From Prevotella sp. MA2016 (GTDB lineage Bacteria; Bacteroidota; Bacteroidia; Bacteroidales; Bacteroidaceae): a DNA stretch of 64,000 nt. Positions 1 to 7,696 of the stretch are shown here, one piece after another. The position numbers and the translations under genes were made by a program. The notes beneath the pieces are model-generated. The model worked only from the letters and a program-made list of their open reading frames with translations. It ran no database searches and was not told the DNA's origin. The DNA is taken from assembly GCF_000619825.1 (NCBI RefSeq), contig NZ_JHUW01000008.1, forward strand, positions 337,948 to 401,947, given 5' to 3'. Numbering within the stretch: position 1 is the stretch's first letter; each line of letters begins with the position of its first letter.

Positions 1-1049
1 CGGTTTGTTGCCGCCAAGATAATCACACCACTATTAGTACCAAATCCATCCATCTCTGTCAGCAGCGCATTCAGGGTGTTCTCACGCTCATCATTACCAC
101 CCATAGCAGGATTCTTACTGCGAGCACGGCCCACAGCATCAATCTCGTCGATAAAGATGATACAAGGACTCTTCTGCTTGGCCTGCTGGAACAAGTCACG
201 CACACGACTGGCACCTACACCCACAAACATCTCAACGAAATCTGATCCACTCATTGAGAAGAAGGGCACACCAGCTTCGCCTGCCACAGCCTTTGCCAAC
301 AGGGTCTTACCTGTTCCTGGAGGACCAACCAACAGGGCTCCCTTGGGTATCTTACCACCCAAATCGGTATATTTCTGGGGATTCTTCAAGAAATCCACAA
401 TCTCCTGTATCTCCTGTTTGGCACCAGCCTGACCGGCCACATCCTTAAACGTGATACCTAATTCACCTCCCTTTTCATACATCTTGGCTTTGCTCTTGCC
501 GACATTGAACACGCCGCCACCAACACCGCCGCCTCCGCCGCCCATGCGACGCATAAAAAATATCCAGAGACCTACGATAAACAGGATAGGCAACAGATTC
601 GTAATGATCAGCGAGAAGAACTCGTTATCGCGACGGTTATCAAAAGCAAGATCGCCAGTAAAAACCTTATTGTCCTTGGCCTTAGCCACAAACTGCTCTA
701 CCTGGTCCACACTGCCGAACTCCACCTCCAGATAAGGTTCTGCGCCTGTCTGCTGGGCACTCTGATGGAACACATCGCGAATATGCTCTGGTTTCACATA
801 CATACGCAGCGTACTCTGGGGCTTGTTCACCACAATCTTCTTGGCGTAGCCGCGCTCCACCATCTGTCGGAATTCGCTATAAGAGGCCGTTTTAGCCACA
901 CTACTGTTAGAGGGGCCACCTCCAGTAAAATACAATAGTCCTAATGCAAGTATTGAGATGAAGTATATCCAGTTCATATTAAACCTGGGCATATTCATCT
1001 TCGGACCGTTTGTACCATTATTCTTGTTTGGTTTTTGATTATTCTCCAT
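1..1049 (-). CDS. ftsH: FtsH/HflB membrane ATP-dependent zinc metalloprotease, N-terminal part (runs off the window)
   Basis: FtsH forms membrane-anchored hexamers that unfold and degrade misfolded membrane proteins and short-lived regulators. The visible 349 residues hold a transmembrane segment near residues 26-42, a periplasmic domain, a second transmembrane segment near 140-165 followed by a Gly-rich linker, and the first part of the AAA+ module with Walker A GPPGTGKT near residue 242 and Walker B IIFIDEID near 295. The second region of homology and the HExxH protease site lie beyond base 1. The ATG at 1047-1049 follows rsfS by 20 nt, so both genes are probably one operon from the promoter at 1446-1476; rsfS-ftsH is a common Bacteroidetes order. 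Identification is secure from motifs. The gene is cut by the window edge, not visibly broken. Confidence 0.97.
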   Translation of the reverse strand, partial: MENNQKPNKNNGTNGPKMNMPRFNMNWIYFISILALGLLYFTGGGPSNSSVAKTASYSEFRQMVERGYAKKIVVNKPQSTLRMYVKPEHIRDVFHQSAQQTGAEPYLEVEFGSVDQVEQFVAKAKDNKVFTGDLAFDNRRDNEFFSLIITNLLPILFIVGLWIFFMRRMGGGGGGVGGGVFNVGKSKAKMYEKGGELGITFKDVAGQAGAKQEIQEIVDFLKNPQKYTDLGGKIPKGALLVGPPGTGKTLLAKAVAGEAGVPFFSMSGSDFVEMFVGVGASRVRDLFQQAKQKSPCIIFIDEIDAVGRARSKNPAMGGNDERENTLNALLTEMDGFGTNSGVIILAATN

Positions 1050-1069
1050 ATACCTTATTATATATATAA

Positions 1070-1420
1070 TTAATCCAAATCGGGTATTCTGGTCAGCGGA
1101 GCGTCCTCCCACAGATGCTCCAAATCGTAATAGTCACGCACATCGGGCAGGAAAACGTGAACCAACACGTCGGTATAGTCCATTGCCACCCACTGGGCAT
1201 TCTCCAATCCTACCACATGAGTAGGCTTCTCACCCAAATGCTCACGCACCATATCACCTACCGACTCGGCAATAGCTTCAACCTGAGTAGGCGAATTGCC
1301 GGTACAGATAATGAAATACTGACAGATTGTTCCTTCTATTTTTGTCAGGTCGGCTACAACAATGTTACAGCCCTTTTTCTCCTGAATTGCTTCTTTAATC
1401 GTTTCTACAAGTTGTATCAT
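1070..1420 (-). CDS. rsfS: Ribosomal silencing factor RsfS (Iojap/YbeB family)
   Basis: RsfS binds ribosomal protein uL14 on the large subunit and blocks subunit joining when nutrients are short. The 116-residue length is normal, and the family core is visible: the opening helix with [11 protein letters not shown], then the central segment [20 protein letters not shown], the [14 protein letters not shown] strand and the C-terminal acidic YYDLEHLW. It is the first gene downstream of a good minus-strand promoter (1446-1476) and lies 20 nt before ftsH. The leader between promoter and ATG is about 20 nt. No catalytic residues are expected. Confidence 0.96.
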   Translation of the reverse strand: MIQLVETIKEAIQEKKGCNIVVADLTKIEGTICQYFIICTGNSPTQVEAIAESVGDMVREHLGEKPTHVVGLENAQWVAMDYTDVLVHVFLPDVRDYYDLEHLWEDAPLTRIPDLD

Positions 1421-1445
1421 TCAAAAATTATCTATTATTTGTGCA

Positions 1446-1476
1446 CAAAGGTACGCTAAATTGCCAAAAAAACAAA
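1446..1476 (-). promoter_or_regulatory. Bacteroidetes-type promoter for rsfS-ftsH
   Basis: On the minus strand a -33 box TTTG (1473-1476) is followed after 19 nt by a -7 box TACCTTTG (1446-1453), matching the Bacteroides sigma-70 (sigma-ABfr) consensus. The predicted start site lies about 20 nt upstream of the rsfS ATG. It is divergent from the tRNA-Gln promoter about 50 nt away. Confidence 0.8.
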
Positions 1477-1523
1477 GAAAAAGTGGAAAATTTGCGGTTT
1501 TTTATAATTTTTCCCCAAAAAAT

Positions 1524-1554
1524 TTTGGTAGTTCAAGAAAAAGTAGTACCTTTG
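1524..1554 (+). promoter_or_regulatory. Bacteroidetes-type promoter for tRNA-Gln
   Basis: The -33 box TTTG (1524-1527), a 19-nt spacer and the -7 box TACCTTTG (1547-1554) fit the phylum consensus. The tRNA begins 45 nt downstream. Confidence 0.8.
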
Positions 1555-1598
1555 CACCCGCAAAACAGAAACAAGCGCGTTTCTAAGCAAAAACATTT

Positions 1599-1669
1599 TG
1601 GGGTATGGTGTAATGGTAACACTGCAGATTCTGGTCCTGCCTTTCCTGGTTCGAGTCCGGGTACCCCAA
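1599..1669 (+). tRNA. tRNA-Gln (anticodon CTG)
   Basis: A 71-nt cloverleaf: acceptor stem TGGGGTA pairing with TACCCCA, D arm GTGT/ACAC around AATGGTA, anticodon stem GCAGA/CCTGC with loop TTCTGGT (anticodon CTG at 1631-1633), and T arm CCTGG/CCGGG around TTCGAGT. The U1-A72 first pair is typical of bacterial tRNA-Gln. CCA is not encoded. It has its own promoter and a strong terminator directly behind it. Confidence 0.95.
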
Positions 1670-1671
1670 CT

Positions 1672-1710
1672 AAAAAGAGTCGCTAAGCACAATGCTTAGC
1701 GACTCTTTTT
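1672..1710 (+). terminator. Intrinsic terminator after tRNA-Gln (bidirectional)
   Basis: A perfect 17-bp stem (1672-1688 with 1694-1710) encloses the 5-nt loop ACAAT. The arms begin with five A and end with five T, so the hairpin can stop transcription from either side. From here to the next stop codon at 1830 I see nothing else. Confidence 0.93.
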
Positions 1711-1829
1711 CTATAAGCTCATTTTTGACAATGAGTTAATTCAGAAAGTGAATTGAGTTAAATGAGTGTTTTGAGTTAACTCAAGGTTTTTGAGAGGTAT
1801 GATTACTATATCTTCAAATTTCTTGATAA

Positions 1830-3584
1830 TCAACCGATGGTCTGCTTATAGGTGGTAGGTGTCATGCCGTACTTAGCACGGAAGTTACGGGTGAAGGTGT
1901 CGGCACTGGTGAAACCACTGGCCTGACTCACCTGCTCCACTGTTATGTCGGGCTGACTGTTCATCATACGTACAGCATAATCCAAACGCAACTCACGGAT
2001 ATAGGCTGGCAGTGAAAGACTGTCGCTGCCCTGCGAAAAAGCCGCACCAATGCGCTCCTTAGAAAGACCGGTACGATCGATAAGGGTTTGACGACCGAAG
2101 TCGGCCTGCAGGAACAGTTGCTCGTTCTCAATCAAATCGCGAAGCGAATTAAAGAGCTCCACCTCGCCTGCTTCGGAAAGGAGATGGGGATTACCTGCCG
2201 AAGGCAGACTCTCCTCCTTAGCGGGAGCTGCCTTCAGTTCTCGAATCTGATCCTTATACCCTACTGCCTCGGTAATCTGACGGGCCAGAATACGATTGCG
2301 ATGCTGGGTGATACGCCATTGACGATACACATAGAAAGCAAAAACCAATGCCAACAGCGCCATAAAGCTGATGGCTATGCTGACTGCAGATACAAAGCGA
2401 TTCTGTGCACGCTGTTCAGCTATCTGGCGCTCTTTGCCCTGAGTATCGTAGATAGCAGCCAACTGCGCACTCTCACTACGCTTCTGGCGCACAAGCGCTG
2501 TATCGTAAACCTCGGCTATCTGCAAAGCCACCTGCAAAGCAGAATCCTTACGCCCCGCATAGAAGTTGGAGCGCAACTTAGGCAGCAGATTATTACCAAT
2601 CGTTTCAAGATCATAATCATAGCCCCACTCACTGATAAAGCGGTCTAGCTCTGTATAGTTATCAGCAGCCTCAGCATAACGATGGGCTGCCACTAGATAC
2701 TCGCAACCATTGATGCGCCCCTCAATGCTCTTACCATAGTCGCTAGCCGCAAAGTGGGCGTAATAACGGGCAGCATCGGCCGTTTGTCCACGCATCTGGC
2801 ACACCTGCGAACGATGCAGAGCAACCAAAGCACGGAATATCTTCACCTCCTTGGGATCGGCCTTGGGCTGCTTCTCATAGACTGCACGCAGCGAGTCCAT
2901 ACGGTCAACCCATACGCCGGCACCATCCATCTGATGATTGAGGTGGGTGACAGCAATATTCTCCAAGGTCTCAAAACTGGCTGCCAGCGGTCTGCTGGTA
3001 GGATCGTTTGGGGTGTTGAGCACCCACTGATAGGCCTCATTGTAACTTTTCACAGCATCAGCATGACGTTCAAGCATCATCTGAGTATCACCCAAGCACA
3101 GATAAAGGGTTTGCATCTCGCGGGCGCGCAAGGGATTATCCACCTGCTTGAGCATGTCAATCAAGCGAAGGGCAGTACGCATGGCCGTATCATAGTTGCG
3201 CTGACTATTCAAGATGATAACCAGATTGGTTCCGGCATGTATATACTCCCAGAAATCACGGGCAGGCGGATTTTCGATGGCGAGAACACGACGTAAACAG
3301 GCCACGCTGTTCTCAATATCACCCAACTGGAAAAAAGCCACACCTCGGTAACCTTCGGCACGTATCATCGAAAGCTCACCTGCAGCAGCCAGACTGTCGG
3401 TAACAGAAAGGAAGTGCTTAAAGTCGCCAGTAAACCTGGCATCAAGGGCCAGACTGTCACCATGAGTGCGTATCATCGCCTCAGGGATATCATCACTATT
3501 CGTACGATCCTTTCCGCCACAACCTGTGAACACCGAAAGGACAACCATTACACCTATTATATATATATAACTAACAACTCTCAT
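1830..3584 (-). CDS. Membrane-anchored TPR protein with C-terminal AraC-type DNA-binding domain
   Basis: A one-piece transmembrane transcription regulator. The 584 residues contain an N-terminal hydrophobic segment ending in a lipobox-like FTGCGG, then a long helical TPR-like region (about residues 40-370), a transmembrane helix near 385-410 (SIAISFMALLALVFAFYVY), a short coiled linker, and at the C-terminus two helix-turn-helix motifs of the AraC/XylS type ending FTSADTFTRNFRAKYGMTP. By analogy with Bacteroidetes relatives the TPR part would sense a ligand or partner outside and the HTH pair would act in the cytoplasm. An upstream in-frame ATG at 3614 is rejected because the -7 box 3604-3611 overlaps it; the ATG at 3582-3584 is used. 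The target is unknown. Phased direct repeats and a small RNA promoter lie 110-240 nt away in the same intergenic region and are candidate targets. Confidence 0.9.
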   Translation of the reverse strand: MRVVSYIYIIGVMVVLSVFTGCGGKDRTNSDDIPEAMIRTHGDSLALDARFTGDFKHFLSVTDSLAAAGELSMIRAEGYRGVAFFQLGDIENSVACLRRVLAIENPPARDFWEYIHAGTNLVIILNSQRNYDTAMRTALRLIDMLKQVDNPLRAREMQTLYLCLGDTQMMLERHADAVKSYNEAYQWVLNTPNDPTSRPLAASFETLENIAVTHLNHQMDGAGVWVDRMDSLRAVYEKQPKADPKEVKIFRALVALHRSQVCQMRGQTADAARYYAHFAASDYGKSIEGRINGCEYLVAAHRYAEAADNYTELDRFISEWGYDYDLETIGNNLLPKLRSNFYAGRKDSALQVALQIAEVYDTALVRQKRSESAQLAAIYDTQGKERQIAEQRAQNRFVSAVSIAISFMALLALVFAFYVYRQWRITQHRNRILARQITEAVGYKDQIRELKAAPAKEESLPSAGNPHLLSEAGEVELFNSLRDLIENEQLFLQADFGRQTLIDRTGLSKERIGAAFSQGSDSLSLPAYIRELRLDYAVRMMNSQPDITVEQVSQASGFTSADTFTRNFRAKYGMTPTTYKQTIG

Positions 3585-3603
3585 GACAAATAGTTTGCGG
3601 ATG

Positions 3604-3611
3604 CAAAGATA
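3604..3611 (-). promoter_or_regulatory. -7 box upstream of the TPR/AraC regulator
   Basis: TATCTTTG on the minus strand places the transcription start near 3597, only about 13 nt before the ATG at 3584. No convincing TTTG -33 box is visible, which may mean an activator is needed. The position rules out the longer reading frame starting at 3614. Confidence 0.6.
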
Positions 3612-3695
3612 CACAATATATTAAAAACCCGAAAATAAAAACAGGTTTTATTGTTATCTACACCCCCATTTTCTTGATGTTACCACCGAAAAGGA

Positions 3696-3785
3696 GGACG
3701 ATTTGTCCGACATCGTGTCGGATTGTACGACCGATTGTCATTATCATCCGACTATTTGTCTGAAACCATCCGACCATTTGTCTAA
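3696..3785 (+). repeat. Cluster of ATTTGTC direct repeats (probable operator)
   Basis: Two 19-bp direct repeats differing at two bases, CATCCGACTATTTGTCTGA (3745-3763) and CATCCGACCATTTGTCTAA (3767-3785), lie 22 bp apart. A related unit GGACGATTTGTCCGA is at 3696-3710 and a weaker one CGACCGATTGTC at 3728-3739. Start distances of 22 and 53 bp are close to whole helical turns, as expected for tandem sites of an AraC-family protein. The last repeat ends 4 bp before the -33 box of the small RNA promoter. Function is inferred. Confidence 0.6.
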
Positions 3786-3788
3786 CCC

Positions 3789-3820
3789 CTTGTGGGAATG
3801 GATTTTTTGCTTTATCTTTG
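3789..3820 (+). promoter_or_regulatory. Promoter of candidate small RNA
   Basis: CTTG at 3789-3792, a 20-nt spacer and TATCTTTG at 3813-3820 fit the Bacteroidetes consensus, with start near 3827. Direct repeats abut its upstream edge. Confidence 0.7.
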
Positions 3821-3826
3821 CACTCA

Positions 3827-3976
3827 GAAAATTCAAACACGAGTTGAACCTAATAATCGATTACCTTTTGACAATACCTGTAGCAGACGCGTATTGGAAC
3901 GAAGCGCAACTGCCGAACTGGTCCCCAGGCTACTGCCTTGCAAAAGACAGAAAGCTGGGGACCAATCGTTTTTTTT
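3827..3976 (+). ncRNA. Candidate small RNA of about 150 nt, family not recognised
   Basis: A promoter (3789-3820) and a strong terminator (3919-3976) define a compact unit between the TPR/AraC regulator and clpS, with no convincing reading frame. Inside, CAATAC and GTATTG form a hairpin and AGTTG/CAACT could enclose it; the 3' part is a perfect 10-bp stem followed by eight T. It does not resemble tRNA, tmRNA, SRP RNA or RNase P RNA, and its ends do not pair as in 6S RNA. clpS has its own -7 box further down, so this is not simply the clpS leader. The existence of the RNA is inferred from signals only. Confidence 0.55.
3919..3976 (+). terminator. Intrinsic terminator of the candidate small RNA
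   Basis: A perfect 10-bp stem, TGGTCCCCAG (3919-3928) with CTGGGGACCA (3955-3964), encloses a 26-nt loop and is followed by eight T (3969-3976). Confidence 0.8.
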
Positions 3977-4009
3977 GCATAGTTAACACCATTTCTAAAT
4001 TTTAATGTG

Positions 4010-4017
4010 TACCTTTG
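4010..4017 (+). promoter_or_regulatory. -7 box for clpS-clpA-aat
   Basis: TACCTTTG lies 25 nt before the clpS ATG. No TTTG is found at the right distance upstream, so only the -7 element is supported. Confidence 0.6.
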
Positions 4018-4042
4018 CACACAAAACAAATAAAGAGAGGAT

Positions 4043-4351
4043 ATGGCAAAGGAACAATCGGCAATAAAAGAACGGCAGCGCACCGACCTGCGAGAGCCAA
4101 GACGTTATAAGGTGACCATCTATAACGACGACTTTACAACGATGGAGTTTGTGGTGAAGATTCTCACAGAGATATTCTTCAAGAGCGAGGCCGAAGCAGA
4201 GACACTGATGCTAAAAGTACACCATGCCGACAAAGCTGTGGTAGGCATATATAGTTACGACGTGGCAACATCAAAGGTTCGAAAGGCCACTGCTATGGCA
4301 AGAGAAGAAGGATTTCCACTAAGATTAACGGTTGAGCCCGAGGAAGATTAA
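4043..4351 (+). CDS. clpS: ClpS, ATP-dependent Clp protease adaptor (N-recognin)
   Basis: ClpS binds proteins carrying a destabilising N-terminal residue (Leu, Phe, Tyr, Trp) and hands them to ClpA for degradation by ClpP. The 102 residues are normal for the family. The flexible N-terminus is followed by the binding-pocket motif YNDDFTTMEFVV, with Asn-Asp that contact the substrate amino group, and by the VHH segment holding the pocket histidine. The gene is first in a three-gene operon, 5 nt before clpA, with aat overlapping clpA, so adaptor, unfoldase and a tagging enzyme are made together. Confidence 0.97.
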   Translation: MAKEQSAIKERQRTDLREPRRYKVTIYNDDFTTMEFVVKILTEIFFKSEAEAETLMLKVHHADKAVVGIYSYDVATSKVRKATAMAREEGFPLRLTVEPEED

Positions 4352-4356
4352 TTTTT

Positions 4357-6567
4357 ATGGCAGAGATAAAACAAACTAAACGCGCAGCCAAGATACTGAG
4401 CGAGACAATGAAATACTGCAAGGAATGGCGCCACGAATTTGTGATGCCAGAACACCTGCTGCAGGTTATAACAGACGAGTTTAACTTCAGACGTATATAC
4501 TGCGAATATGGGGATCTGCAGATACTGATAGACCAGTTGGATGAGAAACTGGAGGAGACAGAACAGATTCCTGACGACACAGAGTATGAACCTGAGGCCT
4601 CGGTACAGATGCAACAGGTGATACAGGTGGCTTGTGCACAGGTTCTTAACAGTAGCGCCACGGCACTCGACCTTCCACACCTGATAGTGGGCATACTACA
4701 GCTGGAGGAGTCATGGGCATGCTATCTGCTCAAGGAGACACTGGGCAACATGGAGAGCGAGTTTATCAGCGACTTGATTAGCGCTTGCGAGTTTGAAGAC
4801 CATTTAGAAGAAGACACTAACGAGCACAAACCAGAACAGGCTTGGCGCCGACTGGTATCTTGCATGAACGACCACTATCAGGAGCACAACCCATTGATAG
4901 GACGCGAACAGGAACTGACACGCACCATACAAGTGCTATGCCGACGCGACAAGAACAATCCGCTACACGTGGGTGAACCTGGTGTTGGTAAAACGGCACT
5001 GGTATGGGGACTAGCACGACTGATAGACGAAGGCAACGTGCCCAAACGCCTGATAGGCAGCAAAATCTATCAACTGGACTTAGGCACTCTGTTGGCTGGC
5101 ACACAATATAGAGGCGACTTTGAGAACCGCATCAAACAAATTATGGAGGGTATCAAAGAGGAGAGCGACAAAAACATTGTATATATCGACGAGATACATA
5201 CCCTGGTAGGCGCTGGCGCAACTGGCGAAGGGGCCATGGACGCATCAAACATGCTGAAACCCTACCTGGAGGCAGGCAGCATCAGATTCATCGGATCAAC
5301 AACCTACGAGGAGTACAACCGCCACTTCGCACGCTCGAAAGGACTGGTACGACGATTCCAACAGATAGACATCCCAGAGCCTACACCTGACGAAACAAAA
5401 CATATCGTACGACAACTGCGACAGCAGTACGAACAGTTTCACCACGTGACCTACGACGAGACGGCTCTGGACTTTGCCGTAGAGGCCAGCTACAAATTCG
5501 TCAACGAGCGCTTTCTGCCCGACAAAGCCATCGACCTGATAGACGAGGCTGGCGCCAACTGCCAACTTGCATCCAACAGCATAAGCATCGTAACCAAGGC
5601 GATGATAGCCGAGGTGCTTGCTAAGACATGCAAGGTAGATACCATGGCCATGAATGATGACGACGACAACGAGAAACTCTCAACACTCAATACGAATCTC
5701 TCATCAAAGATTTATGGACAAGACGAGGCTATACGACAGGTTGTAGAGGCTGTCCTGATGGCTAAGGCCGGTCTGATGGACGACAACAAGCCACTGGCAT
5801 CATTGCTGTTCGTGGGTCCTACTGGCGTGGGTAAGACTGAGGTAGCACGCGTACTTGCCAAGGAACTGAGCATACCCCTTCTGCGTTTCGACATGAGTGA
5901 ATATACCGAGAAACATACCGTGGCCAAGTTGATTGGTTCGCCTGCAGGATATGTGGGCTATGAAGACGGCGGCCTACTCACCGATGCTATACGTAAGAGT
6001 CCCAACTGCGTGCTACTGCTCGACGAGATAGAAAAAGCACATCAGGATATCTATAATATACTGCTACAGGTGATGGATTACGCCCGACTGACAGACAACA
6101 AGGGTCATAAGGCTGATTTCCGCAATGTCATCCTGATTATGACATCTAACGCCGGTGCACAGTTTGCCTCACAAGCCAACATAGGCTTTACGGGTAATAC
6201 CACACGCGGCGAGGCGATGTTGCAACAGGTGAAAAAGACATTTAAACCAGAATTTATCAACCGCCTGTCGGGTACGGTAGTATTCAACGATATGAACAAG
6301 TCAATGGCAACGCTCATACTGAAGAAGAAACTGAATGAGCTGCAGGAGAAACTGAAGGCTAAGCAGGTGGAGATGACATTGAGCGACACGGCCTTCAACT
6401 TATTGCTGAAGGAAGGCTACACCCGCGAATATGGAGCACGAGAGATGGACCGCGTTATAGGACAACGACTGAAACCGCTCCTGACACGCGAGATTCTATT
6501 TGGGAAACTGAAACATGGCGGCAACATTTTAATAGATACGCACGATGGCTGTTTATCAATTGGATGA
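4357..6567 (+). CDS. clpA: ClpA, AAA+ unfoldase subunit of the ClpAP protease
   Basis: ClpA forms hexamers that unfold substrates and feed them to ClpP. The 736-residue protein has an N-terminal Clp repeat domain (about 1-145, the ClpS docking site), a first AAA+ module with GEPGVGKT near 208 and VYIDEIHTLVGAG near 275, and a second with GPTGVGKT near 488 and LLLDEIEKAH near 553. An IGF tripeptide near 610 is in the place of the ClpP-docking loop. There is no long middle domain between the modules, which separates it from ClpB and ClpC. It starts 5 nt after clpS and overlaps aat by 23 nt. ClpP is encoded 14 kb away on the other strand. Confidence 0.96.
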   Translation: MAEIKQTKRAAKILSETMKYCKEWRHEFVMPEHLLQVITDEFNFRRIYCEYGDLQILIDQLDEKLEETEQIPDDTEYEPEASVQMQQVIQVACAQVLNSSATALDLPHLIVGILQLEESWACYLLKETLGNMESEFISDLISACEFEDHLEEDTNEHKPEQAWRRLVSCMNDHYQEHNPLIGREQELTRTIQVLCRRDKNNPLHVGEPGVGKTALVWGLARLIDEGNVPKRLIGSKIYQLDLGTLLAGTQYRGDFENRIKQIMEGIKEESDKNIVYIDEIHTLVGAGATGEGAMDASNMLKPYLEAGSIRFIGSTTYEEYNRHFARSKGLVRRFQQIDIPEPTPDETKHIVRQLRQQYEQFHHVTYDETALDFAVEASYKFVNERFLPDKAIDLIDEAGANCQLASNSISIVTKAMIAEVLAKTCKVDTMAMNDDDDNEKLSTLNTNLSSKIYGQDEAIRQVVEAVLMAKAGLMDDNKPLASLLFVGPTGVGKTEVARVLAKELSIPLLRFDMSEYTEKHTVAKLIGSPAGYVGYEDGGLLTDAIRKSPNCVLLLDEIEKAHQDIYNILLQVMDYARLTDNKGHKADFRNVILIMTSNAGAQFASQANIGFTGNTTRGEAMLQQVKKTFKPEFINRLSGTVVFNDMNKSMATLILKKKLNELQEKLKAKQVEMTLSDTAFNLLLKEGYTREYGAREMDRVIGQRLKPLLTREILFGKLKHGGNILIDTHDGCLSIG

Positions 6568-7195
6568 CGAACTGTGGTTTCCCGACCCTCACCTGGGCGA
6601 GGAGGATGGACTGGTGGCTGTTGGCGGCGATCTGTCAATAGACCGTCTGCTATTGGCCTACAGCAACGGCTTTTTCCCCTGGTTTGCCTACCGCCACCAG
6701 CAGGAACCGCTATGGTACTGTCCGCTACAGCGCTTCGTCATCTTTCCTGACGAGATACACATCAGTCACTCGATGAAACAGCTCATGAAAAGACATGAGT
6801 TCGAACTGACTATCAACCAAGATTTTGAAGGTGTGATAAGAGGCTGCGCCACCGCTCAGAACCGTAATCGCGACGAGGGAGCATGGCTGGGCCCTGAGAT
6901 GATAGAGGCTTATACCGAAATGCATAAACAGGGATTTGCTGCGAGCGTTGAGGTATGGGATGCCGACAAACTGGTGGGCGGACTATACGGTATATGCTTC
7001 GGACCGGTATTTTTTGGCGAAAGCATGTTCTCACTCGTTCCAAATGCATCCAAACTGGCTCTAATACATCTGGCTCAGACATTCCAGAACCTGGGAGGCA
7101 GAATGATTGACTGTCAATTTGAAACGCCTCATCTCAAGACGATGGGAGGAAGATATATACCCTACAAGGACTATATCAACCTCATCAAGAAGTGA
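6545..7195 (+). CDS. aat: Leucyl/phenylalanyl-tRNA--protein transferase
   Basis: Aat moves Leu or Phe from aminoacyl-tRNA to the N-terminus of proteins beginning with Lys or Arg, creating an N-degron that ClpS reads. The 216 residues show the family hallmarks: FPDPHLGEEDGLVAVGGDLS near the start, SNGFFPWF, WYCPLQRFVIFP, and the core GLYGICFGPVFFGESMFS near 145. The start codon lies inside the last codons of clpA, so translation is probably coupled. With clpS and clpA it makes a complete tagging-recognition-unfolding set lacking only ClpP. Confidence 0.97.
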   Translation: MAVYQLDDELWFPDPHLGEEDGLVAVGGDLSIDRLLLAYSNGFFPWFAYRHQQEPLWYCPLQRFVIFPDEIHISHSMKQLMKRHEFELTINQDFEGVIRGCATAQNRNRDEGAWLGPEMIEAYTEMHKQGFAASVEVWDADKLVGGLYGICFGPVFFGESMFSLVPNASKLALIHLAQTFQNLGGRMIDCQFETPHLKTMGGRYIPYKDYINLIKK

Positions 7196-7324
7196 AAATC
7201 AGTATGACGATGTAAAAAAGTGTAAAAATACACTGTCTTCGCACACAATTCGGCTGTGTTCGCACACAACGGGTTGATGTATATCAAAAGAAATGCACTT
7301 TTTTGAGGAAAGTATAGGGTTATT

Positions 7325-7356
7325 CTTGCAAGATAACCAAAATCGTCGTACCTTTG
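7325..7356 (+). promoter_or_regulatory. Promoter of the C-poor transcription unit
   Basis: CTTG (7325-7328), 20-nt spacer and TACCTTTG (7349-7356); predicted start near 7363. Confidence 0.7.
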
Positions 7357-7362
7357 CAACGT

Positions 7363-7664
7363 CAAAAGACAAAAGTTCTTCAATAGAAAGCATAGAAATG
7401 CAATACAGAGGTATTAGTTAAGGTAATATAAAGATTGATTGATTTAGGTTTTAGTTAGAGTTAATAGTTAGTTAGAATTTGGTTTTAGGTTTATTAGTTA
7501 ATTTGGAGATAGGTATTTCTAAGGTGTTAGAAAAAAGATTAGTTAGTAAGGATAACAAAGACGCAGTGGTGACACTCCGTTTTTTCTCAGAAAAAGGTTT
7601 TTAGTTATTCATAGATTGTTGGTGCCGCCCTCGAGTCGTTGATGACCCTTGAGCGGCTTTTTTT
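7363..7664 (+). ncRNA. Candidate 300-nt RNA gene, nearly C-free in its 5' half
   Basis: The 500 bases between aat and the MATE gene hold no convincing protein gene but do hold a promoter (7325-7356) and a terminator (7624-7664). Bases 7407-7518 contain no C at all, and 7407-7555 contain a single C. TTAG recurs about a dozen times, including TTAGTTAG at 7451, 7468 and 7539, which puts stop codons in every frame. A seven-codon frame (7398-7421, MQYRGIS) lies 35 nt after the predicted start. A small stem-loop AGTG-GTGA-CACT near 7563-7576 precedes the terminator. It could be a non-coding RNA or a leader-peptide unit; I recognise no family. Confidence 0.5.
7624..7664 (+). terminator. Intrinsic terminator of the C-poor unit
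   Basis: GCCGC (7624-7628) and following bases pair imperfectly with CTTGAGCGGC, and a run of seven T (7658-7664) follows. Confidence 0.75.
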
Positions 7665-7696
7665 ATGTTCACTCTTTAATCTGTAATGTTTAATGC

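Noticed and set aside
1441..1692. Open frames of 78-81 codons over the tRNA-Gln locus on both strands
   Set aside because: They cover the tRNA, its promoter and its terminator; no protein features.
3585..3614. Upstream start of the TPR/AraC regulator
   Set aside because: A good -7 box (3604-3611) lies within it, so these codons are probably not transcribed.
3827..3976. 6S RNA, SRP RNA or tmRNA as identity of the small RNA
   Set aside because: The ends do not pair as in 6S RNA, the SRP helix 8 motif is missing, and no tRNA-like ends are seen.
7441..7545. TTAG repeats of the C-poor unit as a further CTAG-type 9-nt array
   Set aside because: The TTAG spacings are 4, 7, 9, 13 and so on, with no constant 9-nt phase, and the unit is not coding.
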